Shown: positions 14,285-22,103, numbered from the stretch's first letter. The stretch: DNA of 31,260 bases from Xylophilus ampelinus (GCF_901875635.1 NZ_CABFMN010000124.1:1-31260), one strand, 5' to 3'. Translations and numbers: made by a program. Notes: generated by a model not told the origin, from the sequence alone.

Positions 14285-14986
14285 CTAGACGCCCAGCCGC
14301 TCCGCCAGGGCATCAGGTTGCGCGAGCAGCCCGGCCGACGCGCCGGCCAGCACGATGCGCCCCTTCTCCATCACCACCGCCTGGTCGGTGTGGTGCAGCA
14401 CCTTGTGCCAGTCGCGGTCGACGATGAGGGTGGCGATGCCGGTGCCGCGGATCTCGGCGATCACGCGCCAGATCTCGGCGACGACCAGCGGCGCGAGGCC
14501 TTCGGTGGCCTCGTCGAGGATCATCAGCCGCGGGTTGGTCATGAGCGCGCGGCCGATGGAGAGCATCTGCTGCTCGCCGCCCGAGAGCTGCTGGCCGCCG
14601 TGCGACAGGCGTTCCGCCAGCCGCGGGAAGGTGGCCATCACGCGCTCGAAGGTCCAGTCGCGCCGGCCGTCGGCGCTGGCGCGCGCGGCCATGACGAGGT
14701 TCTCGCGCACCGTCAGGTTGGGGAAGATGCCGCGGCCTTCGGGCACGTAGCCGATGCCCAGCCGCGCCATCTTCTCGGGCGCCCAGCCGGTGACGGGGCG
14801 GCCGTCGCACTGCACCTGGCCGGAGGCCGGGCGCACGTAGCCCATCACGCTGCGGATCAGCGTGGTCTTGCCCATGCCGTTGCGGCCCAGCAGGCCGACC
14901 GAGGTGGCGGCGGGCACCTCGGCATCGACGCCGCGCAGGATGTGGCTGTCGCCGTAGTAGGTGTGGAGGTCGCGGATGGAGAGCAT
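14285..14986 (-). CDS. livF: ABC importer ATPase, LivF type
   Basis: A 233-residue cytoplasmic ATPase of a branched-chain-type (HAAT) importer. Walker A is GRNGMGKTT, the signature is LSGGEQQM and Walker B is LMILDEATEGLAP. VMGYVRPASGQV and IGYVPEGRGIFPNLTVRENL are typical of LivF. After Walker B the usual LIVEQN segment reads LIVDRDWH, placing Arg-Asp where Gln-Asn normally stands, a departure that may affect the switch region. It begins 11 bp after the livG stop and is the last gene of the operon. The box-cluster context suggests benzoate or another aromatic acid as substrate rather than an amino acid; that is inference. Confidence 0.93.
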   Translation of the reverse strand: MLSIRDLHTYYGDSHILRGVDAEVPAATSVGLLGRNGMGKTTLIRSVMGYVRPASGQVQCDGRPVTGWAPEKMARLGIGYVPEGRGIFPNLTVRENLVMAARASADGRRDWTFERVMATFPRLAERLSHGGQQLSGGEQQMLSIGRALMTNPRLMILDEATEGLAPLVVAEIWRVIAEIRGTGIATLIVDRDWHKVLHHTDQAVVMEKGRIVLAGASAGLLAQPDALAERLGV

Positions 14987-14997
14987 GGCGGCCGGCT

Positions 14998-15744
14998 TCA
15001 GTGGTCTTCGCCGAGGTACGCCGTGCGCACGTCGGGATTGGTGCGGATGCTCGCCGGGTCGCCGGTGGCGATCACGGCGCCGTTGACCATCACCGTGATG
15101 TGGTCGGCGATGCGGAACACGGCGTCCATGTCGTGTTCCACCAGCAGGATGGCGTGCGAGGCCTTGAGCTGCGCCAGCAGGCCCAGCATGCGGTCGGTCT
15201 CCTCGGCGCCCATGCCCGCGAGCGGCTCGTCCAGGAGCAGCACGCGCGGGCGCGTGGCCAGGCACATGGCGACTTCGAGCTGGCGCTTGGCGCCGTGGCT
15301 GAGCGTGCCGGCGATGCGATCGGCCTCGGCGGCGAGGCCGGTCGCTTCGAGCGCGGACTGCGCGGCGGCGTTGCTGGTGGCGCAGCCGCGGCTCGACTCC
15401 CACAGCGCCCACGGCCGCGGATGCGCCGCCTGTGCGGCCAGGCGGCAGTTCTCCAGCACCGTGAACTCGGGGAAGATGGTCGTGCGCTGGTAGCTGCGGC
15501 CCACGCCGTCCAGGGCACGCCGCGGCTGGCTGCGCGCGGTGATGTCCTCGCCCTCGAGCGTGATGCGACCGGCCGACGCGGCGATCTCGCCCGAGAGCAT
15601 GTTGATCAGCGTCGACTTGCCGGCGCCGTTGGTGCCGATGACGGCATGCACCTCGCCCACGTGCAGGTCGAGCGTGACGGCGTTCACCGCCACCAGGCCG
15701 CCGAAGCGGCGCGTGAGGCCCTCGACCTGGAGGAAGCGGCTCAT
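14998..15744 (-). CDS. livG: ABC importer ATPase, LivG type
   Basis: A 248-residue ATPase partner of LivF. Walker A is GTNGAGKST, the signature is LSHGAKRQLEVAM, which is the expected LivG variant, and Walker B is LLLDEPLAGMGAEET. The switch segment LLVEHDMDAVFRIADHITVM is canonical, with His in place. SYQRTTIFPEFTVLENC matches LivG. Its ATG overlaps the livM stop by four bases (ATGA), showing translational coupling, so the permeases and ATPases are made together. Confidence 0.94.
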   Translation of the reverse strand: MSRFLQVEGLTRRFGGLVAVNAVTLDLHVGEVHAVIGTNGAGKSTLINMLSGEIAASAGRITLEGEDITARSQPRRALDGVGRSYQRTTIFPEFTVLENCRLAAQAAHPRPWALWESSRGCATSNAAAQSALEATGLAAEADRIAGTLSHGAKRQLEVAMCLATRPRVLLLDEPLAGMGAEETDRMLGLLAQLKASHAILLVEHDMDAVFRIADHITVMVNGAVIATGDPASIRTNPDVRTAYLGEDH

Positions 15745-16694
15745 CGCGCAGCCCCCTGCGGCGACAGGCGCTGCGCGATGCCGATCAGGCCCTTGGGCAA
15801 CAGCGTGACGAAGACGATGATGACGATGCCCAGGCTCAGCTGCCAGTGGTCGGCCAGCGGCCCGACCAGCGCATGGGTCGACAGCAGCTCCTTGAGCAGG
15901 GTGAAGGCCACCGCGCCGAGCACCGCGCCACGCAGGTGGCCCAGGCCGCCGAGGATGATCATCAGCAGCACCTCGCCCGAGTTGTGCCAGGCCAGCAGCT
16001 CGGGGTTGACCACGCCGTCGCGCGAGGCGACCAGGCAGCCCGCCAGGCCCGCCAGCGCGCCGGCGATCACGAAGGCCGCGAGCTTGTACGCATAGGTCGG
16101 AAAGCCCATCGCGCGCATGCGCTGCTCGTTCACGCGGATGCCCGCGAGCGCGGCGCCGAAGCGCGAGCGGCGGATGAGCGCCAGCAGCCCGTAGGTGGCC
16201 GCCAGCGCCGCCAGCACCACGTAGAACAGCACCGTGCGGTTCTCCAGGTCCAGCGCGCCGATGGCGGGCCGGATGTACATGTAGATGCCGTCGCTGCCCC
16301 CGCCGACCGGCGTGTCGTGGAAGACGAAGAAGGCCATCTGCGCGAAGGCCAGCGTGACCATGATGAAGTACACGCCCTTGGTGCGCAGGCTCAGCGCGCC
16401 CGTGACCAGCGCGTACAGCGCCGCCGCCCCCATGGACAGCGCCAGCACCACCAGCAGGTTGCCGCCGTCCTTGCCCGAGGCCAGCACCGTGGCATAGGCG
16501 CCGATGCCGTAGAAGGCCGCGTGGCCCAGGCTCACGAGGCCGGTCATGCCCACCAGCAGCTCGAGGCTGAGCGCGAAGATCGACAGGATCATCACCTTGA
16601 CGACCAGGTCGGACAGGTAGCCGCCGAGCAGGGGGCCGGCGATGGCGAGGGCCACGGCGCACAACAGCGGCAGCAAGGAGGAAAGGGACTTCAT
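15741..16694 (-). CDS. livM: ABC importer permease, LivM type
   Basis: A 317-residue inner-membrane permease with eight or more hydrophobic segments. Family landmarks are GMTGLVSLGHAAFYGIGAYA, LRTKGVYFIMVTLAFAQM (the cytoplasmic coupling region) and VLLMIILGGLGHLRGAVLGA. The ATG at 16694 was chosen because the 22 codons before it lie inside a palindromic repeat and read as repeat translation. No Shine-Dalgarno is visible, and the foot of that palindrome is 6 bases upstream of the start codon, so initiation may depend on the hairpin state or on coupling. It overlaps livG by four bases. Confidence 0.93.
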   Translation of the reverse strand: MKSLSSLLPLLCAVALAIAGPLLGGYLSDLVVKVMILSIFALSLELLVGMTGLVSLGHAAFYGIGAYATVLASGKDGGNLLVVLALSMGAAALYALVTGALSLRTKGVYFIMVTLAFAQMAFFVFHDTPVGGGSDGIYMYIRPAIGALDLENRTVLFYVVLAALAATYGLLALIRRSRFGAALAGIRVNEQRMRAMGFPTYAYKLAAFVIAGALAGLAGCLVASRDGVVNPELLAWHNSGEVLLMIILGGLGHLRGAVLGAVAFTLLKELLSTHALVGPLADHWQLSLGIVIIVFVTLLPKGLIGIAQRLSPQGAAR

Positions 16695-16700
16695 GGGAGC

Positions 16701-16823
16701 GGACAGCCGAACGCAGAGGGCGCAGAGGATTCGCAGAGGGCGCAGAAGGAGCAGGAACAAAGAACTTCAAAGGTCTTTTCTGCGACCTCTGCGCAATCTC
16801 TGCGCCCTCTGCGTTCGGTATCC
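16701..16823. repeat. Long palindromic repeat inside the liv operon
   Basis: About 123 bp between livH and livM. The left arm (16701-16750) begins GGACAGCCGAACGCAGAGGG; the right arm (16774-16823) is its near-exact reverse complement, ending CTCTGCGTTCGGTATCC. The unit GCAGAGGGCGCAGA is repeated inside each arm. The loop is about 23 nt and AT-richer. A second copy stands between boxC and boxB. It starts about 10 bp after the livH stop and ends 6 bp before the livM start, so it is transcribed. From memory, repeats that read as 'NAEGAEGSQRTQK' when translated are common in Comamonadaceae. Confidence 0.9.
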
Positions 16824-16833
16824 GTATGCGATT

Positions 16834-17706
16834 TCACGTGCGCTTCCCCATCAGCCCCTCGGGCCGCCAGATCAGCACCGCGGCCATCAGCACGTAGACG
16901 CCGATGCCGCTGATCTCGGCGAAGAAGACCTTGCCGAAGGTGTCGACGAAGCCCACGAGCAGCGAGGCGATGAGCGCGCCGGTGATGGAGCCGATGCCGC
17001 CGATCACCACCACCACGAAGCAGATGATGAGCACGCTCGCGCCCATGTTGGGGTACACCGAGGACATGGGCGCCGAGATCATGCCGGCCAGCGCCGCCAG
17101 CGCCACGCCGCCGGCGAAGACGATGCGGTACAGGCGGCGGATGTCGATGCCCAGCCCGCGCACCATGTCGCGGTTGCTGGCGCCGGCGCGGATCATCATG
17201 CCCAGGCGCGTGCGGTTGACCACCCAGTACAGCGCCACCGCCAGCACGATGCACGCGGCCGACGCGAACAGGCGGTACCAGGGGTAGCTCATCACACTGC
17301 CCAGCGCGAAGCTGCCGTCCAGCCAGGGTGGCACCTTCACGCCGTGCACGTCGTTGCCCAGCAGGATCGAGCGCAGTTCCTCGAACACGAGGATCAGGCC
17401 GTAGGTCATCAGCACCTGCTGCAGGTGGTCGCGCTGGTAGAGGTAGCTGAAGAACACCCACTCCAGCACGTAGCCGAAGATGGCCGCCAGCACCACTCCG
17501 GCCACCAGCATCACCAGGAACTGGTCGCCGAAGAGCGGCGACAGCGCGAAGGCCATGTACGCGCCGATCATGTAGAAGCTGCCGTGCGCGAGGTTGATCA
17601 CGCCCATGATCCCGAAGATCAGCGTGAGGCCCGAGGCGAGCAGGAACAGCAGCAGCCCGTACTGAACCGAGTTCAGGCACTGGACGAGGAAGGTGCCGAG
17701 ATCCAA
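16834..17706 (-). CDS. livH: ABC importer permease, LivH type
   Basis: A 290-residue permease. Landmarks are LFLLASGLTLIFGIMGVINL followed by AHGSFYMIGAY, the coupling region NRTRLGMMIRAGASNRDMVR, and IICFVVVVIGGIGSITGAL. These are standard for LivH. The start is a TTG at 17706 giving MDLGTFLVQCLNSVQYG, which matches how LivH proteins of this group begin; the next in-frame ATG is too far in. Two GC hairpins lie between the binding protein gene and this start. It is the first permease gene of the operon downstream of the binding protein. Confidence 0.93.
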   Translation of the reverse strand: MDLGTFLVQCLNSVQYGLLLFLLASGLTLIFGIMGVINLAHGSFYMIGAYMAFALSPLFGDQFLVMLVAGVVLAAIFGYVLEWVFFSYLYQRDHLQQVLMTYGLILVFEELRSILLGNDVHGVKVPPWLDGSFALGSVMSYPWYRLFASAACIVLAVALYWVVNRTRLGMMIRAGASNRDMVRGLGIDIRRLYRIVFAGGVALAALAGMISAPMSSVYPNMGASVLIICFVVVVIGGIGSITGALIASLLVGFVDTFGKVFFAEISGIGVYVLMAAVLIWRPEGLMGKRT

Positions 17707-17734
17707 GGGTGATGCTCTCGTTGAGGGTTCGTCT

Positions 17735-17754
17735 CCTTCCCCTCTGGGGGAAGG
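17735..17754. repeat. CCTTCCCC-type hairpin, livK-livH gap (copy facing right)
   Basis: CCTTCCCC pairs with GGGGAAGG over 8 bp around a 4-nt loop, and a CAGGGATGGGGACGGG tail extends to the right. It forms an inverted pair with the hairpin at 17822. This is a typical place for a hairpin that protects the abundant binding-protein mRNA from 3' decay. Confidence 0.65.
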
Positions 17755-17821
17755 CAGGGATGGGGACGGGCGGCGGTGGATGAAGCGGTGCGGTCATGGT
17801 TGCCGCGCGCCCCCGCCCCGA

Positions 17822-17842
17822 CCCTCCCCCAGCGGGGGAGGG
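17822..17842. repeat. CCCTCCCCC-type hairpin, livK-livH gap (copy facing left)
   Basis: CCCTCCCCC pairs with GGGGGAGGG over 9 bp around an AGC loop. Its G/C tail (17805-17820) extends to the left, so it is inverted relative to the 17735 copy. It lies 9 bp after the stop of the binding-protein gene on the minus strand. Confidence 0.65.
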
Positions 17843-17851
17843 AGGAGGTTC

Positions 17852-19021
17852 TTACATCCTGCAGCCGCGGGCTGGATCGGCCAGGCCCTTGATGGCCACG
17901 CTCACCATCTTGTTCTCCTTGCCCTCGACCTTGCGCAGGTAGATGTCCTGCACCGGGTTGTGCGACTTGCCCACGGTGAAGGCGCCGCGCGGGCTGTCGA
18001 TCTTGGCCTTCTCGATGGCGGCCGCGATCTCCGCCTTCTTGGAGAAGTCGCCCTTGGTGGCGGCGAGGCCCGCGCCCAGCATCTGCGCCGCGTCGTAGCC
18101 CTGCACCGCGTACACGTCGGGCTGCAGCTTGAAGGCCTTGGCGTAGGCGGTGCGGAAGGCGTTGTCCCTGGGCGTGTTCAGGCCGTCCGCATAGTGCAGC
18201 GTGGTGAGCATGCCCTGCGCGGCCTCGCCCTGCGCGTCCAGCGTGCCGTCGGTCAGGAAGCCGGGGCCGTAGAGCGGGATCGACTTGTTCAGGCCCGCGC
18301 CAGCGTAGTCCTTGACGAACTTCACGGCGCCGCCGCCGGCGAAGAAGGAGTACACCGCATCGGGCTTGGCCGCGGCGATCTCGGTCAGCAGCGCCTGGAA
18401 CTCGACGTTGGGGAAGGGCAGCGTCAGGTTCTTGACCACCTTGCCGCCGCCCTTCTCGAAGCCTTCCTTGAAGCCGGCCACCGACTCGTCGCCGGCCGCG
18501 TACTTCCAGGTCAGGGTGATCGCGGTCTTCTTGCCCTGCTTGGCGGCCACCTCGCCCATGGCGTAGGCCGGCTGCCAGTTGCTGAAGGAGCTGCGGAAGA
18601 TGTTCGGTGCGCACATCGGCCCGGTCACGGCGTCGGCGCCCGCGTTGGGCACGATCAGCATGGTGCCGCTTTCCTTGGCCGCCTTGGCCATCGCCATCGC
18701 CACGCCCGAGTGCACGGTGCCGACGATCACGTCGACGTTGTCGCGCTTGATGAGCTTGTTGACGTTGTCGGTCGCCTTCGCCGGGTCGGACTCGTCGTCC
18801 ACCTTGAAGTACTCGATCTCGCGGCCGCCGAGCTTGCCGCCCTGCTCCTCGACGTAGAGCTTGAAGCCGTTCTCGATGGCCACGCCCAGGGCGGTGTAGG
18901 TGCCGCTGTAGGGGAGCATCAGGCCCACCTTGATCTTGCCGGCGCCCTGGGCGGCGGCGGTGGCGGCGAGGCCGGCCAGGGCCAGCGTGGCCAGGGCGGT
19001 GCGGGCGAAGCGGATGCGCAT
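17852..19021 (-). CDS. Periplasmic substrate-binding protein of the liv-type importer
   Basis: A 389-residue binding protein with a Sec signal peptide (MRIRFARTALATLALAGLAA, cleavage probably after TAAA near residue 24). The mature part starts KIKVGLMLPYSGTYTALGVA, the standard first strand and ligand loop of the Peripla_BP_6 family, and continues with VDVIVGTVHSGVAMAMAKAA, GTMLIVPNAGADAVTGPMCA and VYAVQGYDAAQML. It is the first liv gene and has a strong GAGGAG ribosome binding site. An unusually AT-rich stretch upstream suggests its own promoter. The position beside benzoate-CoA ligase suggests an aromatic acid ligand, but the sequence does not prove it. Confidence 0.92.
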   Translation of the reverse strand: MRIRFARTALATLALAGLAATAAAQGAGKIKVGLMLPYSGTYTALGVAIENGFKLYVEEQGGKLGGREIEYFKVDDESDPAKATDNVNKLIKRDNVDVIVGTVHSGVAMAMAKAAKESGTMLIVPNAGADAVTGPMCAPNIFRSSFSNWQPAYAMGEVAAKQGKKTAITLTWKYAAGDESVAGFKEGFEKGGGKVVKNLTLPFPNVEFQALLTEIAAAKPDAVYSFFAGGGAVKFVKDYAGAGLNKSIPLYGPGFLTDGTLDAQGEAAQGMLTTLHYADGLNTPRDNAFRTAYAKAFKLQPDVYAVQGYDAAQMLGAGLAATKGDFSKKAEIAAAIEKAKIDSPRGAFTVGKSHNPVQDIYLRKVEGKENKMVSVAIKGLADPARGCRM

Positions 19022-19049
19022 GTCTGTCTCCTCTCGGGGTGGTGAAAAT

Positions 19050-19078
19050 ACTTTAACCGTGAACTATTCAGTACTAAA
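19050..19078 (-). promoter_or_regulatory. AT-rich candidate promoter and AGTACT palindrome before the importer genes
   Basis: The gap between the hydrolase and the binding-protein gene holds a strikingly AT-rich island (19047-19080). On the minus strand TTTAGT and TAAAGT are 17 bp apart, a weak promoter match. The -35 lies in the imperfect palindrome TTCAGTACTAAA (19067-19078), a possible operator. Internal initiation would let the importer be expressed separately from the ligase. Confidence 0.4.
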
Positions 19079-19096
19079 ACGCGTGTTTCCCCGAAG

Positions 19097-19897
19097 TCAG
19101 GGCGCGTCTCGCGTCGAGGCCGACACCATGCCCGCGGTGGCGGCGATCACCTGTTCGGGTTGATCCCTATGTGGGGAATGTCCGCATGCGGCGATTTCGA
19201 GCAGCCGCGTGCCGGGCACCCGCGCCGCGATGCCGTGGATCTGGGCCAGCGTGCCGTACTCGTCATCGATGCCCTGGATCGCCAGCACCGGGCAGTGGAT
19301 GCCCTCGAGTTCGTGCTCGATGTTCCAGTCGCGAAAGGGCGGATGCAGCCAGATGCCGTTCCAGCCGCCGAAGGCCGAGTCCACGTCGTCGTGGTAGCGC
19401 GCGAGGCGCCCGCGCAGGTCGGTGGTGGCGTAGGCCTGGCGCGCGAGCGCGATGTTGGCCACCGTCACGTCCTCCACGAAGATGTGCGGCGCCAGCAGCA
19501 CGAGGCCCTGCGTGCGTTCGGGAAAGCGCGACGCGTACAGCAGCGCGATCGAGCCGCCGTCGCTGTGGCCGAAGAGCCAGGGCTTCTCGTCCAGGCCGAT
19601 GGCCTCGAAGAAGGCGGGCAGCACCTCGTGGGCCTGGCGGTGCATGAAGTCGACGTCCCACACCTCGCCCTCGGCACGCGGCGTGGAGCGGCCGTAGCCG
19701 GGGCGCGAGAACACCAGGCCGCGCACGCCAGCCTCAGCGCACAGGCGATCGGGGAAATCCTTCCACATCGCCACCGAGCCCAGGCCCTCGTGCAGGAAGA
19801 CGACGAGCGGCGCATCGCCTTCGCGCGGGCCGATCCAGCGGTGCTCGATGCGCACCGCGCGGCCGCGCCAGTCGATGGACGCGAACTGGGCGGTCAT
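19097..19897 (-). CDS. Alpha/beta hydrolase in the benzoate cluster
   Basis: A 266-residue alpha/beta-fold enzyme. The oxyanion-hole strand is VVFLHEGLGSVAMWKDFP, the nucleophile elbow is GHSDGGS with Ser112, the acid is probably Asp211 or Asp212 in GIDDEYG, and the base is His240 in ACGHSPHRD. FSRPGYGRSTP is typical of esterase and C-C hydrolase relatives. It begins 31 bp after the benzoate-CoA ligase stop with an AAGGGG ribosome binding site, so it is in the same operon. From memory, such hydrolases recur in box loci. It could act on a ring-cleavage thioester or lactone, or remove stalled CoA esters; the substrate is unknown. Confidence 0.85.
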   Translation of the reverse strand: MTAQFASIDWRGRAVRIEHRWIGPREGDAPLVVFLHEGLGSVAMWKDFPDRLCAEAGVRGLVFSRPGYGRSTPRAEGEVWDVDFMHRQAHEVLPAFFEAIGLDEKPWLFGHSDGGSIALLYASRFPERTQGLVLLAPHIFVEDVTVANIALARQAYATTDLRGRLARYHDDVDSAFGGWNGIWLHPPFRDWNIEHELEGIHCPVLAIQGIDDEYGTLAQIHGIAARVPGTRLLEIAACGHSPHRDQPEQVIAATAGMVSASTRDAP

Positions 19898-19928
19898 GGG
19901 AGCCCCTTCGCAGCGGCCGGGCGCGGGC

Positions 19929-21479
19929 TCATGCCCGCTCTTTTTCGCGCAACCGGAAGCGCTGAATCTTGCCCGTGGCGGTCTTCGGCAGCTCGTCGAT
20001 GAACTCGATCAGGCGCGGGTACTTGTAGGGCGCGAGCCGCTCCTTGACGAAGGCCTTGAGCGTCGCCTCGTCCGCCTGCTGGCCGGGCTTGAGCACCACG
20101 AAGGCCTTGGTCTTGGTCAGGCCCTCGGCGTCGGGAATGCCGATCACGGCGGCCTCCAGCACGGCCGGGTGCTGCTGCAGGGTGGACTCGACCTCGAAGG
20201 GCGAGACATAGATGCCGCTGACCTTCAGCATGTCGTCGCTGCGGCCGGCGTAGGTGTAGTAGCCCTCGGCGTCGCGGATGTACTTGTCGCCGCTCTTGGT
20301 CCAGCCGCCCAGGAAGGTGTCGCGCGTCTTCTCGCGGTTGCCCCAGTACATGAGCGCACTGCTGGGCCCCTTGATGTAGAGATCGCCCACTTCGCCGTCG
20401 GCCACCGGGCGGCCGTCCTCGCCGCGCAGCTCGATCTCGTAGCCCTCCACCGGCTTGCCGGTGCTGCCGTAGCGCACGTCGCCCGGCCGGTTGGAGATGA
20501 AGACATGCAGCATCTCGGTCGAGCCGATGCCGTCGATGATGTCGCAGCCGAAATGCGCTTTGAAGCGCTGGGCGATCTCGGCCGGCAGCGCCTCGCCGGC
20601 CGACGAGCCCATGCGCAGCGCCACCTGCTCGCGTGAGGGCAGGTGGGGTGAGGCGAGCATGCCGGCGTAGCCGGTGGGCGCGCCGAAGAACACGGTGGGC
20701 TTGTGCTCGGCCGCGGTCCAGCGCTTGAACACCGCGTCGGGCGTCGGGCGCTCGGCCATCAGCACCACGCTCGCGCCGACCGAGAGGGGGAAGGTCAGGG
20801 CGTTGCCCAGCCCGTAGGCGAAATACAGCTTGGCGGCCGAGAAGCACACGTCGTCCTCGGTGAGCTGCAGCACGGCCTTGCCATAGAGCTCGGCGGTCCA
20901 CCACAGGTTGCCGTGCGTGTGCACCGTGCCCTTGGGCTTGCCGGTGGAGCCGGAGGAGTACAGCCAGAAGCCGGGGTCGTCGGGCGTCGTGGGCGCGGGT
21001 GAGCTGCGCGGCGTGGCGGCGCCCAGCGCGGCCTCGAACTCCACCATGCCGGCCGGAAGTTCGCCCGTGGGCTGCGAGACCAGCACCGTCGCCAGCTCGT
21101 GCGGCACCTTCTCCATCGCGCTCTGCAGCACCGGCAGCAGCGCGCCCGACACCAGGGCCGCCTGCGCGCGCGCGTGTTCCAGCATGTAGGCGTAGTCCTC
21201 GGACATGAGCAGCGTGTTGACGGCCACCGGCACGACGCCCGCATACAGGCAGCCGAGAAAGCACACAGGCCAGTCGTGCGAGTCGTGCATGAGCAGCAGC
21301 ACGCGCTCCTCGCGACGCACGCCGGCGGCGTGCAGCGCGCCGGCGAGCCGGCGGGCACGCGCTTCCAGTTCGCCGTAGTGCAGCGGCCCGCGGTCGTCGA
21401 TGTACGCGACCCGGTCGGCCCGGCCGCGGTTGAGGGCGAACAGGTGCTCGGCGAAATTGAAGCGGGCGGGCAGGCTCAT
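19929..21479 (-). CDS. bclA: Benzoate-CoA ligase
   Basis: A 516-residue ANL-family ligase that activates benzoate to benzoyl-CoA with ATP. The P-loop is YSSGSTGKPKG (residues 174-184). FFGAPTGYAGML and DGIGSTEMLHVFISNRPGDV form the acyl and adenylate pocket; the latter is characteristic of benzoate-CoA ligases. The hinge region is GRSDDMLKVSGIYVSPFEVE, and the adenylation Lys504 is in PKTATGKIQRF. Full family length. GGAGA precedes the ATG at 21479. It is second in the operon after the DUF4863 gene and feeds BoxA/B/C encoded to the right of BoxR. Confidence 0.95.
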   Translation of the reverse strand: MSLPARFNFAEHLFALNRGRADRVAYIDDRGPLHYGELEARARRLAGALHAAGVRREERVLLLMHDSHDWPVCFLGCLYAGVVPVAVNTLLMSEDYAYMLEHARAQAALVSGALLPVLQSAMEKVPHELATVLVSQPTGELPAGMVEFEAALGAATPRSSPAPTTPDDPGFWLYSSGSTGKPKGTVHTHGNLWWTAELYGKAVLQLTEDDVCFSAAKLYFAYGLGNALTFPLSVGASVVLMAERPTPDAVFKRWTAAEHKPTVFFGAPTGYAGMLASPHLPSREQVALRMGSSAGEALPAEIAQRFKAHFGCDIIDGIGSTEMLHVFISNRPGDVRYGSTGKPVEGYEIELRGEDGRPVADGEVGDLYIKGPSSALMYWGNREKTRDTFLGGWTKSGDKYIRDAEGYYTYAGRSDDMLKVSGIYVSPFEVESTLQQHPAVLEAAVIGIPDAEGLTKTKAFVVLKPGQQADEATLKAFVKERLAPYKYPRLIEFIDELPKTATGKIQRFRLREKERA

Positions 21480-21533
21480 CGTTGTCTCCAGTCGTTCGGG
21501 GCGCCGCGTGGGCCGGCGCCGTGCACGCGGCGC

Positions 21534-22007
21534 TCAGGCGGCGCGCGTGAATTCGATGCGGCCCTGCGGCAGCAGGTACAGCACCAGCGCGCGGCCGTCG
21601 GCCACGGTGGGCCGGTGCGCGCTGCCGGGCGGGTAGACGCACCAGCCCGCCGGGCGGCCGTCGAAGGTGGCGCCGCTTCCCCCCATCGGCATGATCAGGT
21701 CGATCTCGCCCTCGGGGTGCGTGTGGTGCGGGCCGGCGATGTCCTGCATGTCGACCACGTCGACCGAGAAGCCGTGCAGCGCGTCCTCGGCCTTGAAGAC
21801 GCGGCCGTAGCGGATGCCGCCGCCTTCGCGCTCGCACAGCCAGCCCTCGGCCACGCCCTGCTCGCAGGCCGACCTGAGGCAGGCGTAGGTGGTCGTGCCG
21901 GGCCCGTGCTCGCGGTTGAGCCAGGCGTCGAGTTCGCCGTCCAGCGGCCTGCCGGCCAGGTCGCGCGTGAGCGTGGCGACCAGCGCATGAAAGTCTTGCT
22001 TGGCCAT
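21534..22007 (-). CDS. DUF4863 family protein, first gene of the ligase operon
   Basis: A 157-residue protein. The N-terminal half is helical (DFHALVATLTRDLAGRPLDG; LDAWLNREHGPGT). The C-terminal half is a cupin-like sheet with GPHHTHPEGEIDLIMPMGG, whose His-x-His and Glu resemble a metal site, and CVYPPGSAHRPTV, giving a third His. This matches DUF4863, a family I associate with 4-hydroxylaminobenzoate lyase (PnbB) and with benzoate loci. Its function in benzoyl-CoA metabolism is not established. The ATG at 22007 with AAGGA eight bases upstream is chosen over an upstream start that would cross the promoter. It is divergent from boxR. Confidence 0.87.
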   Translation of the reverse strand: MAKQDFHALVATLTRDLAGRPLDGELDAWLNREHGPGTTTYACLRSACEQGVAEGWLCEREGGGIRYGRVFKAEDALHGFSVDVVDMQDIAGPHHTHPEGEIDLIMPMGGSGATFDGRPAGWCVYPPGSAHRPTVADGRALVLYLLPQGRIEFTRAA

Positions 22008-22051
22008 CGTGGTGTTCCTTTGACGTCGTCGGCTTGTGGTGGCTGGCGATG

Positions 22052-22065
22052 TGCAGTATCTTGCT
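22052..22065 (+). promoter_or_regulatory. Candidate BoxR operator, site 1
   Basis: TGCAGTATCTTGCT matches the inverted site at 22103-22116 (read TGCACTATATTGCT) at 12 of 14 positions, with the form TGCA-N6-TGCT. It lies just downstream of the ligase-operon -10, where a bound repressor would block transcription. TGCA repeats are reported for the BoxR/BzdR regulator family. Confidence 0.6.
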
Positions 22066-22074
22066 TGCGGACGA

Positions 22075-22103
22075 ACCATAGATGTCGCCAAAATGCGTGT
22101 CAA
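22075..22103 (-). promoter_or_regulatory. Promoter of the DUF4863-bclA operon
   Basis: On the minus strand a perfect -35 TTGACA (22098-22103) is followed after exactly 17 bp by TATGGT (22075-22080). Transcription would start near 22068, about 60 nt before the DUF4863 ATG. Both candidate BoxR sites flank it. Confidence 0.72.

Noticed and set aside
16694..16760. Upstream ATG adding 22 residues to LivM
   Set aside because: The extra residues are the translation of the palindromic repeat arm and do not resemble a LivM N-terminus.
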